From Streptococcus sp. HMSC034E03 (GTDB taxonomy: Bacteria; Bacillota; Bacilli; Lactobacillales; Streptococcaceae), in NCBI RefSeq assembly GCF_001811505.1, contig NZ_KV804957.1:1-64000 (forward strand): DNA of 64,000 bases. Direction: 5' to 3'. The number at the start of each line of letters is the position of its first letter. The stretch's first letter is position 1. Position numbers and translations under genes: made by a program. The notes below the pieces were generated by a model. It did no database searches. It saw only the letters and a program-made list of their open reading frames with translations, and was not told where the DNA came from. Below are positions 8,247-16,974 of the stretch, one piece after another.

Positions 8247-9731
8247 ATGACATTGATAAAAATACTAGCTGTTGATTTAGGTGCAAGTTCTGGTCGTGTC
8301 ATGCAAGCGATTTATGATGGAGAACGTCTCCAATTGTCAGAAGTTCATCGTTTTAAAAATGAAGCAGTGACTGTCAACGATGGATTGTATTGGAATATTC
8401 TTCACTTATTCAATGAAATCAAGACAGGGATAAAAAAGGCTTCTCGTGATCAAATCCCTATCCAATCTATTTCTGTCGATACATGGGGAGTAGATTACGC
8501 TTATCTTGATAAAAATGGTGATCTGCTTTATCAGCCACATTGTTATCGTGACAACAGGATGGGACGCTATGAGGATGAATTCTACAAGCTAGTAGACAAG
8601 CAGACTTTGTTTGCTGAAACGGGAGTTCAACCAGCGGCTTATAATACAATTTTACAATTGTACGCTGATATCAAAGAAAAACCGGAACTCATAGAGGTAG
8701 CTGATCATGTTCTGTTTATGCCTGACTTAATTAACTATCTCTTATCAGGTGTACTGGTAAACGAATATACCATTGCCAGTACGAGTGGTTTGTTAAATAG
8801 TCAGACCCAAACTTGGTCTAGCAGTTTGTTTGCACGCTTGGGACTTCCTGAAAAATGGTTTTCTAAGGTTAGCAAAGGAGGGACAGTATTAAGAAGTCTT
8901 TCTCCAAGAATTGTTCAAAACTTGAAAATCGAACCTTTCGATGTCATAGCTGGAGCTGGGCATGACACAGCAGCAGCGGTATTAGCAGTGCCTTATGTTG
9001 ATGAACAACCAACAGTATTTATCTCTTGTGGGACTTGGTCTCTTGTGGGGATGGAGAGCCAAACAGTTTTGACTAGTTTGGAAGCTTTAAATGCAGGCTT
9101 GACAAACGAAGGTTGTTTTGATGGTGGAATTCGTCTCTTAAAAAATACAACAGGTTTGTGGATTATCCAAGAGTTACAGAGAGATTGGCAGCTTCAAGGG
9201 GAGGAAATAGGCTTTGCAGAAATGGTTGTATTAGCGCGTGAGGTTAAGGACAATCGAAGCTTTATTAATCCAAATGCAGCAATCTTTGCTTCTCCTGGGG
9301 ACATGGAAGAAAAAGTAAAAGACTACTGTAGAATGAGTGGTCAAATTGTTCCAGAGACTAAGGGAGAAGTTGTTAGGACAGTTCTTGAAAGTCTGGCCTT
9401 GGCTTATCATCAAACAGTTGAGCAACTAGAAGAGTTAACAGGTAAAGAGATTGCCCGTATTCAGATGGTGGGCGGTGGTATTCAAAATGAGCTTTTATGC
9501 CAGTTGACTGCCAATTTTGCTCGTAAGCCAGTCATTACAGGACCGATTGAAGCTAGTGCTCTGGGGAATGTTTTGTCTCAATTGTTAACTTTGGGAATTG
9601 TTCAGTCAAGAGAGGAAGCACAAAATCTCATTCGACAATCAGAATTACTGAAAAGTTATTCAGTAGAAGATTTGGATAATGTCGAAACTAGTCAACAGTT
9701 TTTCAAGTCATTAGTAGAGAAGGGGGAGTAA
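8247..9731 (+). CDS. fucK: L-fuculokinase, FGGY family
   Basis: This 494-residue FGGY carbohydrate kinase has the N-terminal phosphate motif VDLGASSGRVM, substrate-side DTWGVDYAYLD, GAGHDTAAAV and the C-terminal MVGGGIQNELLCQLTANF. It phosphorylates L-fuculose at O1 before FucA cleavage. The N-terminus resembles rhamnulokinases, but the operon carries fucI, fucA and fucU, so fuculokinase is the better call. AGAAGGAG precedes the ATG. The stop abuts fucU. Confidence 0.85.
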   Translation: MTLIKILAVDLGASSGRVMQAIYDGERLQLSEVHRFKNEAVTVNDGLYWNILHLFNEIKTGIKKASRDQIPIQSISVDTWGVDYAYLDKNGDLLYQPHCYRDNRMGRYEDEFYKLVDKQTLFAETGVQPAAYNTILQLYADIKEKPELIEVADHVLFMPDLINYLLSGVLVNEYTIASTSGLLNSQTQTWSSSLFARLGLPEKWFSKVSKGGTVLRSLSPRIVQNLKIEPFDVIAGAGHDTAAAVLAVPYVDEQPTVFISCGTWSLVGMESQTVLTSLEALNAGLTNEGCFDGGIRLLKNTTGLWIIQELQRDWQLQGEEIGFAEMVVLAREVKDNRSFINPNAAIFASPGDMEEKVKDYCRMSGQIVPETKGEVVRTVLESLALAYHQTVEQLEELTGKEIARIQMVGGGIQNELLCQLTANFARKPVITGPIEASALGNVLSQLLTLGIVQSREEAQNLIRQSELLKSYSVEDLDNVETSQQFFKSLVEKGE

Positions 9732-10154
9732 ATGTTAAAGAATATTCCTAAAATTATTAGCCCAGAGCTAGTTAAGTATCTAATGGAGATGGGACATGGA
9801 GATGAGCTGGTCATAGCTGATGCTAATTTCCCAGCTCACAGGATCGGACAACGCGTTGTTCGTTGTGATGGTCATGGAGTTCCTGTAATCTTGGATGCTA
9901 TTTTGCAACTACTACCTCTCGATACATACAGTGACTATCAAGCAGGCCTTATGCAGGTTGTACCAGGAGATCCAACGATTCCAGTTATTTGGGACGAATA
10001 TAAAACCTTACTAGGCAAGTATCATATAGGTGCATCTATCAAAGAGTTTGAACGTTTTGAATTTTACGATCAGGCAGAGAAAGCTTATTTAGTGATTCAA
10101 ACTGGAGAAAGTGCTCTTTATGGAAATATTATCCTGAAAAAAGGCGTTTTGTAA
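9732..10154 (+). CDS. fucU: L-fucose mutarotase
   Basis: This 140-residue RbsD/FucU protein contains the family hallmark GHGDELVIADANFPAHRIG (about 17-35) and the expected catalytic-pocket residues. It speeds conversion of alpha- and beta-L-fucose, supplying the anomer used by FucI. The ATG directly follows the fucK stop, with a GGGGGAG ribosome site inside fucK, so translation is coupled. It is the last gene of the main fuc transcript. Confidence 0.92.
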   Translation: MLKNIPKIISPELVKYLMEMGHGDELVIADANFPAHRIGQRVVRCDGHGVPVILDAILQLLPLDTYSDYQAGLMQVVPGDPTIPVIWDEYKTLLGKYHIGASIKEFERFEFYDQAEKAYLVIQTGESALYGNIILKKGVL

Positions 10155-10160
10155 AAAAAT

Positions 10161-10190
10161 AAGGGGGATGTGGGGCTTCCCACTCCCTTC
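10161..10190 (+). terminator. Hairpin at the end of the fuc operon
   Basis: GTGGG pairs with CCCAC around a four-base GCTT loop, and AAGGG/CCCTT extends the stem. The T-run is poor, so termination is likely partial. Confidence 0.45.
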
Positions 10191-10203
10191 CTTTGCGATT
10201 TAT

Positions 10204-10254
10204 TTGTTAAAAAAATCACAAATATTTGAAAATATAGGAAATATATTATATAAT
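10204..10254 (+). promoter_or_regulatory. Rex box and promoter of the alcohol dehydrogenase gene
   Basis: TTGTTAAAAAAATCACAA (10204-10221) matches the Rex operator TTGTGAA-N4-TTCACAA at all but two positions. A near-consensus promoter follows at once: -35 TTGAAA (10226-10231), 17-bp spacer and -10 TATAAT (10249-10254). Repression by the NADH/NAD+ sensor Rex is therefore likely. Confidence 0.7.
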
Positions 10255-10296
10255 TAACCTAAATATAAAGCGTGAAAAACGCAAGGAGGAAAAAAT

Positions 10297-11448
10297 ATGG
10301 CAACATTTTACGTTCCAGCAGTCAACCTTATTGGTAAAGGTGTGGTAAATGAAGTTGGTCCTTATGTTAAGGAGTTGGGTTATACTAAGGCTCTTTTGGT
10401 GACAGATAAGTATATCGAATCAAGTGATATCTTGCCAAAAATTTTAAAACCTTTAGATGATGAAGGGATTGCTTACGTTATCTTTAGTGATGTTGAACCT
10501 AACCCTACTTGTAAAAATGTCATGGATGGGGTCGCTGCTTTGAAAGAGCATAACTGTGACTTTATCATCTCTGTCGGTGGTGGCTCTCCACAGGATGCAG
10601 CTAGCTGTATTTCTGTAATCGCTACTAATGGTGGTAAGCCACAGGATTATGAAGGTTTGCATAAGTCTGCTCAAAAAGGCCTTCCTGTTGTAGCGATCAA
10701 TACTACTGCAGGTACATCAGCAGAAATTACTATTAACTACGTTATCACTGATGAAGAACGTAAGGTTAAAATGGTAATGGTTGATAAGAACAGTCTTGCT
10801 CTTATCTCTGTTAATGACCCTGAATTGATGGTTTCAAAACCTCAGGCTTTGACTGCTGCTACTGGTATGGATGCTCTTACTCACGCTGTTGAAGCTTTGG
10901 TAACACCAGGTGCTTATGATGTGACTAAGAAACTCTCTATCGGAGCTATCGAGCTAATCAAAGAATATCTTCCACGTGCAGTAGAAAATGGTCACGATAT
11001 TGAAGCTCGTGAAGGTATGGTTAATGCTATCTTCCTTGGAGGAATGAGTTTTAACAATGCTGGGCTCGGCTATGTTCACTCAATGGCTCACCAATTAGGT
11101 GCAGTCTATAACTTGCCTCATGGCGTTTGCTGTGCCATGCTTTTGCCAGTCGTTGAGCGTGAAAATGCCAAACGTGTACCTGTAGCCTTCCGTAATGTTG
11201 CTAAGGCCTTGGGTATGCAAATCGAAGGAAAATCAGATGAAGAATGTGCGGCTTATGCTATTTCTGAAATTGAAAAACTTTCTGAAACTGTCGGTATTCC
11301 TAAGAAATTGACAGAACTTGGTATCGAAGAAAAAGACTTTGACTTTGAATACCTTTCTAAGAATGCCTTGATTGATGCTTGTGCACCAGGTAATCCATTC
11401 ATGCCAACTTTGGAAGAAACTATTGCTTTCTATAAGGAATTGTTCTAA
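10297..11448 (+). CDS. Iron-containing alcohol dehydrogenase, lactaldehyde reductase type
   Basis: This 383-residue group III alcohol dehydrogenase has the NAD-binding GGGSPQDAAS segment (about 96-105) and the iron site spread over TGMDALTHAVEA and GYVHSMAHQLGAVYNLPHGV. The length equals FucO (lactaldehyde reductase). Downstream of fucU it would reduce L-lactaldehyde to 1,2-propanediol and reoxidise NADH. It has its own promoter under a Rex box, so redox state rather than fucose may set its level. The exact substrate is inferred. Confidence 0.85.
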   Translation: MATFYVPAVNLIGKGVVNEVGPYVKELGYTKALLVTDKYIESSDILPKILKPLDDEGIAYVIFSDVEPNPTCKNVMDGVAALKEHNCDFIISVGGGSPQDAASCISVIATNGGKPQDYEGLHKSAQKGLPVVAINTTAGTSAEITINYVITDEERKVKMVMVDKNSLALISVNDPELMVSKPQALTAATGMDALTHAVEALVTPGAYDVTKKLSIGAIELIKEYLPRAVENGHDIEAREGMVNAIFLGGMSFNNAGLGYVHSMAHQLGAVYNLPHGVCCAMLLPVVERENAKRVPVAFRNVAKALGMQIEGKSDEECAAYAISEIEKLSETVGIPKKLTELGIEEKDFDFEYLSKNALIDACAPGNPFMPTLEETIAFYKELF

Positions 11449-11582
11449 GCAAAGCTCCTTTGGAAAGTTTTCAGGGATAGTAAATTTAAGATTCTTATAT
11501 TATGAATTCCTCCCGAATATTCAAATAATGTATTAGGAAATCAAATACTATTCCTATGATTTAAAACCAATAATATTTAAGA

Positions 11583-11610
11583 AGAACTATCCTTGTGATA
11601 GTTCTTTTTG
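11583..11610 (+). terminator. Intrinsic terminator
   Basis: AGAACTATC (11583-11591) pairs perfectly with GATAGTTCT (11597-11605), followed by TTTTTG. It ends transcription from the alcohol dehydrogenase side. Confidence 0.85.
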
Positions 11611-11633
11611 GGAAAATTTGATATGCTAGGATT

Positions 11634-12076
11634 ATGAAGAAAATCAAAATCGATGTAGTGGTTCTTCCCTTAAGTGGGCATCTCTATCCTACTTTGAATT
11701 TACTTGCACCACTATTACAAAATCCTCAGTATGAGATTCATTTATTTACAGGTCCTCAGAAAAAGGCTGTTGCAGAGGCGGTTGGTTTTCAGGTTCTTCC
11801 CATTTTAGAAGGACACGTAAAGGAATTTGAAAAAGCTGCCAACAATAAGGAGCAGTTAGGAATTATTTCAGCCTATCGGCAGTTGTCTGCTAGTCTTGAT
11901 TTGATAAACCTAGTTTCGGACCAATTAATCCAAGAATGGACAAATCATCGTCCGGATATTGTCATAGTGGACTTGTAGCTGAGCAGATGGGGATTCCCCA
12001 GAATAGCTGGCAGGCATCGATCCAATTTAGTGGTAGAAAAGGAAGTCGATTAGTTAAGTGCCTGCTTTTTAAATGA
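11634..12076 (+). pseudogene. Broken glycosyltransferase (UGT/MGT-like) fragment
   Basis: The first 114 codons read as the N-terminal part of a glycosyltransferase (LPLSGHLYPTLNLLAPLL, HLFTGPQKKAVAEAVGF, PDIVIVDL) and then stop. Shifting frame just before the stop continues as GLVAEQMGIPQNSWQASIQFSG and later ends at a second stop. The C-terminal nucleotide-sugar domain is missing. This is a frameshifted, truncated relic. Confidence 0.75.
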
Positions 12077-12205
12077 TTTTATAGGTAGAACTATCGGCCT
12101 AAACAGAAAAGACTTGATAACTTTTACGAAACTAAGTATACTAGAGGGTAATAAGCGTTTTCAGATAGTATATGAAGGAGTATACTTAGAAGTGGAGAGG
12201 GAGAT

Positions 12206-13738
12206 ATGGGGACTAGAAAATTTCGACTATTGATGTCCAAGTATGGTTTTAGCATTGCGATTATCCTGATAGAATTATTTGTAGTTTTTGGTGTTATTCT
12301 TTACATGAGCCAGATTGCTCCACTTGTTTGGGTTGCTCTTGTATTTCTGGTCAGCGTAGCAACTGTTTTAGCCATTGTTAATCGTTCTATGTCGCCTGAA
12401 AGCAAGGTGACGTGGTTGATTGTCACTTTTGTCCCTGTTTTTGGTCCCTTGCTTTATATCATGTTTGGTGAGCGTCGGTTATCAAAAAAGGAATTTAAAC
12501 AATTACAGGAACTTCGTGCTATTACATCTCATGAAAAGCGCGAACATAGTCTTCATCAAGATATACAGGAAACTGATAAATCTGCCTACGGGATTGTCAA
12601 TGCCTTATTGCATATGGATAGCAATGCAGAGGTGTACGAGCAGACAGATTCTCAATTTTTCTCTACTGGAGAGGCTATGTGGAGACAAATCTTAGAGGAT
12701 TTGAAAAAGGCTGAGAAATTTATCTTCCTGGAATACTACATTGTCGAAGAAGGCTTGATGTGGGACAGCATGCTTGAGATTCTCGAAGAAAAAGTTGCTC
12801 AGGGTGTTGAAGTTAAGATGCTCTACGACGATATCGGATGTATGGTGACATTGCCAGGTGATTATACTGTGCATCTCCGAGCTCGGGGAATTGAGGCTCA
12901 TAAGTTTAATAAGGTAATTCCTCGTATGACAGTGGCCTATAATAACCGAGATCACCGCAAAATTTTGGTCATTGATGGGCAGATTGCCTATACTGGTGGC
13001 GTCAATCTTGCGGATGAGTATATCAACCAGATTGAACGTTTTGGCTATTGGAAAGATAGTGGCCTTCGTATAGACGGTCCAGCTGTTCAGGCTTTTACAA
13101 GACTATTTCTCATGAACTGGTACATCAACCGTGGTGAAATCAGTGACTTTGATCAGTATCACTTGGAAAATCAAACGCGGTCTGGAGCAGGTTTGTGCAT
13201 TCCTTATGGAAGTGGTCCCAAGCCTATCTACCAGATGAAGGTAGGGAAAGTAGTTTATCAAAATCTCATCAATCAAGCGACAGACTTTGTCTATATTACC
13301 ACGCCTTACTTGATTATTGATTATGATTTGACGGAAGATATTAAAAATGCGGCCATGCGAGGGGTGGATGTGCGAATTGTCACTCCCTTTGTACCCGACA
13401 AGGAGCTTATTCAACTGATAACACGAGGAGCTTATCCGGATCTTTTGTCTGCTGGTGTCCGTATTTATGAGTATACTCCTGGTTTTATCCATAGTAAGCA
13501 GATGATTGTTGATGATCGATACGCAGTTGTTGGAACCATAAATCTAGATTATCGTAGCTTGGTTCATCACTATGAAAATGCGGTTTTGTTGTACGAAACA
13601 CCATCGATTGCAGATATTCGTAAGGACTTTGAAGAGATTTTTGAAGTATCGCAGGAAGTATTTCCAGGGACGATCAATCCTACCTGGTATCAAACATTAA
13701 TCAAGGAAGTGACCCAGTTATTTGCGCCTATGCTTTAA
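12206..13738 (+). CDS. cls: Cardiolipin synthase
   Basis: This 510-residue membrane protein has two N-terminal hydrophobic segments (about 14-35 and 39-58), a PLDc_N segment, and two phospholipase D HKD motifs. These are HRKILVIDGQIAYTGG (about 250) and HSKQMIVDDRYAVVGTINLD (about 430). It joins two phosphatidylglycerols to make cardiolipin. The start is supported by GGAGAGGGAG upstream. It appears to be a single-gene transcript. Confidence 0.92.
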   Translation: MGTRKFRLLMSKYGFSIAIILIELFVVFGVILYMSQIAPLVWVALVFLVSVATVLAIVNRSMSPESKVTWLIVTFVPVFGPLLYIMFGERRLSKKEFKQLQELRAITSHEKREHSLHQDIQETDKSAYGIVNALLHMDSNAEVYEQTDSQFFSTGEAMWRQILEDLKKAEKFIFLEYYIVEEGLMWDSMLEILEEKVAQGVEVKMLYDDIGCMVTLPGDYTVHLRARGIEAHKFNKVIPRMTVAYNNRDHRKILVIDGQIAYTGGVNLADEYINQIERFGYWKDSGLRIDGPAVQAFTRLFLMNWYINRGEISDFDQYHLENQTRSGAGLCIPYGSGPKPIYQMKVGKVVYQNLINQATDFVYITTPYLIIDYDLTEDIKNAAMRGVDVRIVTPFVPDKELIQLITRGAYPDLLSAGVRIYEYTPGFIHSKQMIVDDRYAVVGTINLDYRSLVHHYENAVLLYETPSIADIRKDFEEIFEVSQEVFPGTINPTWYQTLIKEVTQLFAPML

Positions 13739-13811
13739 TTGAAAGAGCTAGTTCATCTGTATAATTAGAGAAAGAGAAGGTTTGCCGCCTCTTTTTCTGT
13801 AAGCAGTTTCC

Positions 13812-13840
13812 TTGACATCTTGTTTGTTTTGCGTTATCAT
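13812..13840 (+). promoter_or_regulatory. Promoter of the thiamin-precursor transport operon
   Basis: A consensus -35 TTGACA (13812-13817), 17-bp spacer and -10 TATCAT (13835-13840) lie just upstream of the TPP riboswitch. Confidence 0.8.
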
Positions 13841-13856
13841 ATGTCCATATAATATA

Positions 13857-13940
<84 letters not shown>

Positions 13941-13955
13941 TGGCCTAATTTTGCA

Positions 13956-13990
13956 CCTTTTTCATATATGAAAGAGGTTTTTCTTTTTTT
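13956..13990 (+). terminator. Riboswitch-controlled terminator
   Basis: CCTTTTTCAT (13956-13965) pairs with ATGAAAGAGG (13968-13977, one wobble), followed by a long T-rich run. It sits between the TPP aptamer and the first gene and is the expected expression platform. Confidence 0.8.
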
Positions 13991-14024
13991 ACAAAGAAAA
14001 ACTGTAACTTAGAAGGAGGATTTA

Positions 14025-14315
14025 ATGAAAGCAAGCATTGCTTTACAAGTCTTACCCCTGTCACAAGGGATTGACCGCATAGCCCTTATTGATCAAGTTA
14101 TTGCTTATCTGCAGGCTCAAGGAGTGTCCATGGTGGTGACACCTTTTGAAACAGTCCTAGAAGGAAACTTTGAGGAACTGATGTGTATTCTCAAAGAAGC
14201 TTTAGAAGTGGCAGGTCAAGGGGCAGATAATGTTTTTGCCAATGTGAAAATAAATGTAGGAGAGATTTTAAGTATTGATGAGAAACTTGAAAAGTATCAT
14301 GAGACGGCATATTAG
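14025..14315 (+). CDS. Thiamine-binding protein, MTH1187/YkoF-like
   Basis: This 96-residue protein belongs to the thiamine-binding (formerly DUF77) family: short alpha/beta subunits that multimerise and bind thiamin or its pyrimidine. Characteristic segments are ASIALQVLPLSQG at the start and GADNVFANVKINVGE. AAGGAGG precedes the ATG. As the first gene after a TPP riboswitch and before ThiX, it probably helps pyrimidine uptake or handling. Its 3' end overlaps the permease gene. Confidence 0.8.
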   Translation: MKASIALQVLPLSQGIDRIALIDQVIAYLQAQGVSMVVTPFETVLEGNFEELMCILKEALEVAGQGADNVFANVKINVGEILSIDEKLEKYHETAY

Positions 14316-15036
14316 TCTGCTAGGATTTTTGGGTGTCTTATCTCTTTGGCAGTTAGCGGGTTTGTTAAAACTCCTACCAAAGTTTATCTTGCCGACACCA
14401 CTTGAAATCCTTCAGTCTTTTGTTCGTGACAGAGAATTTCTTTGGTACCATAGTTGGGCAACCTTGAGAGTAGCTTTACTCGGTTTGGTGTTAGGTGTCT
14501 TGATAGCCTGTATCATGGCCGTCCTTATGGATAGTTTGGGTTGGCTCAATGACTTGATTTACCCAATGATGGTGGTTGTCCAGACCATACCGACCATTGC
14601 CATAGCGCCTATTCTGGTTTTATGGCTCGGTTATGGAATCTTGCCCAAGATTGTCTTGATTATCTTGACGACAACCTTCCCGATCATTGTCAGTATATTG
14701 GACGGTTTTAGGCATTGTGACAAGGATATGCTGACCTTGTTTAGTCTGATGCGAGCCAATCCCTGGCAAATTCTGTGGCATTTTAAAATCCCTGTCAGTC
14801 TGCCCTACTTTTATGCAGGACTAAGGGTTAGCGTCTCCTACGCCTTTATCACAACAGTGGTATCTGAGTGGTTGGGAGGCTTTGAAGGACTAGGTGTTTA
14901 CATGATTCAGTCCAAGAAACTGTTTCAGTATGATACTATGTTCGCTATTATCATTCTGGTATCGCTGATCAGCCTTCTTGGTATGAAGTTAGTCGATATT
15001 AGTGAAAAATATGTGATTAAATGGAAACGTACTTAA
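14299..15036 (+). CDS. thiX: HMP/thiamin-precursor ABC transporter permease
   Basis: This is a BPD-type ABC permease with about six membrane spans and the EAA-like cytoplasmic loop around LMRANPWQILWHFKIPVSLPYFYAGLRVS. ATG at 14299 gives 245 residues starting MRRHISLLGF; ATG at 14278 or TTG at 14275 is also possible and better placed relative to AGGAGAG at 14258. The gene overlaps the upstream stop. With ThiY and ThiZ it should import the hydroxymethylpyrimidine (or formylaminopyrimidine) part of thiamin. Confidence 0.85.
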   Translation: MRRHISLLGFLGVLSLWQLAGLLKLLPKFILPTPLEILQSFVRDREFLWYHSWATLRVALLGLVLGVLIACIMAVLMDSLGWLNDLIYPMMVVVQTIPTIAIAPILVLWLGYGILPKIVLIILTTTFPIIVSILDGFRHCDKDMLTLFSLMRANPWQILWHFKIPVSLPYFYAGLRVSVSYAFITTVVSEWLGGFEGLGVYMIQSKKLFQYDTMFAIIILVSLISLLGMKLVDISEKYVIKWKRT

Positions 15037-15073
15037 AATAGAGCGTTTTGGAAAAAGAAAAGAGGAAATAAAA

Positions 15074-16081
15074 ATGAAGAAAACATGGAAAGTGTTTTTA
15101 ACGCTTGTAACGGCTCTTGTAGTTGTTGTGCTTGTGGCTTGTGGCCAAGGAACTGCTTCTAAGGATAACAAAGAAGCAGAACTCAAAAAAATTGATTTTA
15201 TCCTGGATTGGACACCAAATACCAACCATACAGGCCTTTATGTAGCCAAAGAAAAAGGTTATTTCAAGGAAGCTGGAGTGGACGTGGACTTGAAATTGCC
15301 ACCAGAAGAAAGCTCATCAGATTTAGTTATCAATGGTAAGGCGCCATTTGCAGTGTACTTCCAAGACTATATGGCTAAGAAATTGGAAAAAGGAGCAGGT
15401 ATTACTGCAGTTGCAGCTATCGTTGAGCACAATACATCAGGGATTATCTCTCGTAAATCCGATAATGTAACTAGTCCAAAAGACTTGGTTGGGAAGAAAT
15501 ACGGAACATGGAATGACCCAACTGAGCTTGCGATGTTGAAAACCTTGGTAGAATCTCAAGGTGGAGACTTTGACAAGGTTGAAAAAGTTCCAAATAACGA
15601 CTCAAACTCAATCACACCAATTGCCAATGGCGTTTTTGACTCTGCTTGGATTTATTATGGTTGGGATGGAATTCTAGCCAAATCTCAAGGTGTGGATGCA
15701 AACTTTATGTATTTGAAAGACTATGTAAAAGAGTTTGACTACTACTCACCAGTTATCATTGCAAACAACGATTATCTGAAAGACAATAAAGAAGAAGCTC
15801 GTAAAGTTATCCAAGCCATCAAAAAAGGCTACCAATACGCTATGGAGCACCCAGAAGAAGCTGCAGATATCCTCATCAAAAATGCACCTGAACTCAAAGA
15901 TAAACGTGACTTTGTCATCGAATCTCAGAAATACTTGTCAAAAGAATACGCAAGCGACAAGGACAAATGGGGACAATTTGATGCTGACCGCTGGAATGCC
16001 TTCTACAAATGGGATAAAGAAAATGGCATCCTTAAAGAAGACTTGACTGATAAAGGATTTACCAACGAATTTGTAAAATAA
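15074..16081 (+). CDS. thiY: HMP/thiamin-precursor binding lipoprotein
   Basis: This 335-residue NMT1/THI5-like binding protein has a lipoprotein signal (LVAC, Cys23) and the family start ILDWTPNTNHTGLYVAKEKGYFKEAGVDV. WYGWDG-like IYYGWDGILA is also present. AGAGGAAA precedes the ATG. Its stop shares a base with the thiZ start (TAATG). The THI5-like fold and the TPP riboswitch together point to a pyrimidine thiamin precursor rather than nitrate or taurine. Confidence 0.88.
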   Translation: MKKTWKVFLTLVTALVVVVLVACGQGTASKDNKEAELKKIDFILDWTPNTNHTGLYVAKEKGYFKEAGVDVDLKLPPEESSSDLVINGKAPFAVYFQDYMAKKLEKGAGITAVAAIVEHNTSGIISRKSDNVTSPKDLVGKKYGTWNDPTELAMLKTLVESQGGDFDKVEKVPNNDSNSITPIANGVFDSAWIYYGWDGILAKSQGVDANFMYLKDYVKEFDYYSPVIIANNDYLKDNKEEARKVIQAIKKGYQYAMEHPEEAADILIKNAPELKDKRDFVIESQKYLSKEYASDKDKWGQFDADRWNAFYKWDKENGILKEDLTDKGFTNEFVK

Positions 16082-16809
16082 TGACAGAAATTAGACTAGA
16101 ACACGTAAGCTATGCCTACGATGATGAAAAGATCTTAGAGGATATTAACCTACAGGTGACTTCAGGTGAAGTGGTCTCTATCCTAGGCCCCAGTGGTGTA
16201 GGGAAGACCACTCTCTTTAACCTGATTGCAGGGATTTTAGAAGTCCAGTCTGGCCGAATCATTCTTGACGGTGAGGAAAATCCCAAGGGGCGCGTGAGCT
16301 ATATGCTACAAAAGGATCTGCTTTTGGAACACAAGACTGTCCTTGGCAATATCATTTTGCCCCTCTTGATCCAAAAGGTGGATAAGGCAGAAGCTATTGC
16401 CAAAGCGGATGAAATCCTTGCTACCTTTCAGTTGATGGCCGTACGGGATAAGTATCCTCACGAGCTTAGTGGTGGGATGCGCCAGCGTGTGGCCTTACTC
16501 CGCACTTACCTTTTTGGGCACAAGCTCTTTCTTTTAGATGAGGCCTTTAGTGCCTTGGATGAGATGACCAAAATGGAACTTCATGCCTGGTATCTTGATA
16601 TTCATAAACAGCTAGGCCTGACGACACTCATCATTACGCATAGTATCGAGGAGGCCCTTAACCTTAGCGACCGTATCTATATCTTGAAAAATCGCCCTGG
16701 GCAGATTGTTGCTGAAATTAAACTAGATTGGTCTGAAGACGAGGACAAGGAAGTCCAAAAGATTGCCTACAAACGTCAAATCTTGGCAGAATTAGGCTTA
16801 GATAAGTAG
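16081..16809 (+). CDS. thiZ: HMP/thiamin-precursor ABC transporter ATPase
   Basis: This 242-residue ABC ATPase has Walker A GPSGVGKTT (about 38), signature LSGGMRQRVAL and Walker B LFLLDEAFSALDE with the switch His in IITHS. It resembles the nitrate/taurine/ThiZ subgroup. It is the last gene of the riboswitch operon; terminator hairpins follow. The mobile element begins about 140 bases after its stop. Confidence 0.88.
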   Translation: MTEIRLEHVSYAYDDEKILEDINLQVTSGEVVSILGPSGVGKTTLFNLIAGILEVQSGRIILDGEENPKGRVSYMLQKDLLLEHKTVLGNIILPLLIQKVDKAEAIAKADEILATFQLMAVRDKYPHELSGGMRQRVALLRTYLFGHKLFLLDEAFSALDEMTKMELHAWYLDIHKQLGLTTLIITHSIEEALNLSDRIYILKNRPGQIVAEIKLDWSEDEDKEVQKIAYKRQILAELGLDK

Positions 16810-16818
16810 AAAGATAGG

Positions 16819-16857
16819 GAGTTGGTGAGGATTATTCATTACCAGCCCCTTTTTCTT
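16819..16857 (+). terminator. Terminator after thiZ
   Basis: GGGAGTTGGT pairs imperfectly with ACCAGCCCC, followed by TTTTTC. It is the first of two tandem hairpin terminators closing the thi operon. Confidence 0.6.
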
Positions 16858-16871
16858 TTAAAAATGAAAAA

Positions 16872-16903
16872 ATTTCGGTATAATAGTCAAATTATACCGA
16901 AAT
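16872..16903. repeat. Perfect 13-bp inverted repeat
   Basis: ATTTCGGTATAAT (16872-16884) and ATTATACCGAAAT (16891-16903) are perfect reverse complements around six bases. A -10-like TATAAT lies in each arm. It could be a protein site next to the integration point or a stable RNA hairpin. Confidence 0.6.
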
Positions 16904-16918
16904 CATTCTATAATCGTT

Positions 16919-16950
16919 GATACATAAGGGTTTTATGTATCGCTTTTTTT
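16919..16950 (+). terminator. Terminator abutting the left att site
   Basis: GATACATAA (16919-16927) pairs with TTATGTATC (16933-16941), followed by GC and seven T. It ends two bases before the att core. Confidence 0.75.
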
Positions 16951-16951
16951 A

Positions 16952-16974
16952 TTTTGTGGACTTTTTTAAGAACT
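16952..16974. repeat. attL core
   Basis: TTTTGTGGACTTTTTTA followed by AGAACT recurs at 29321-29343 with one mismatch (A to G at base 18). It overlaps the 3' end of the integrase gene. Confidence 0.8.
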
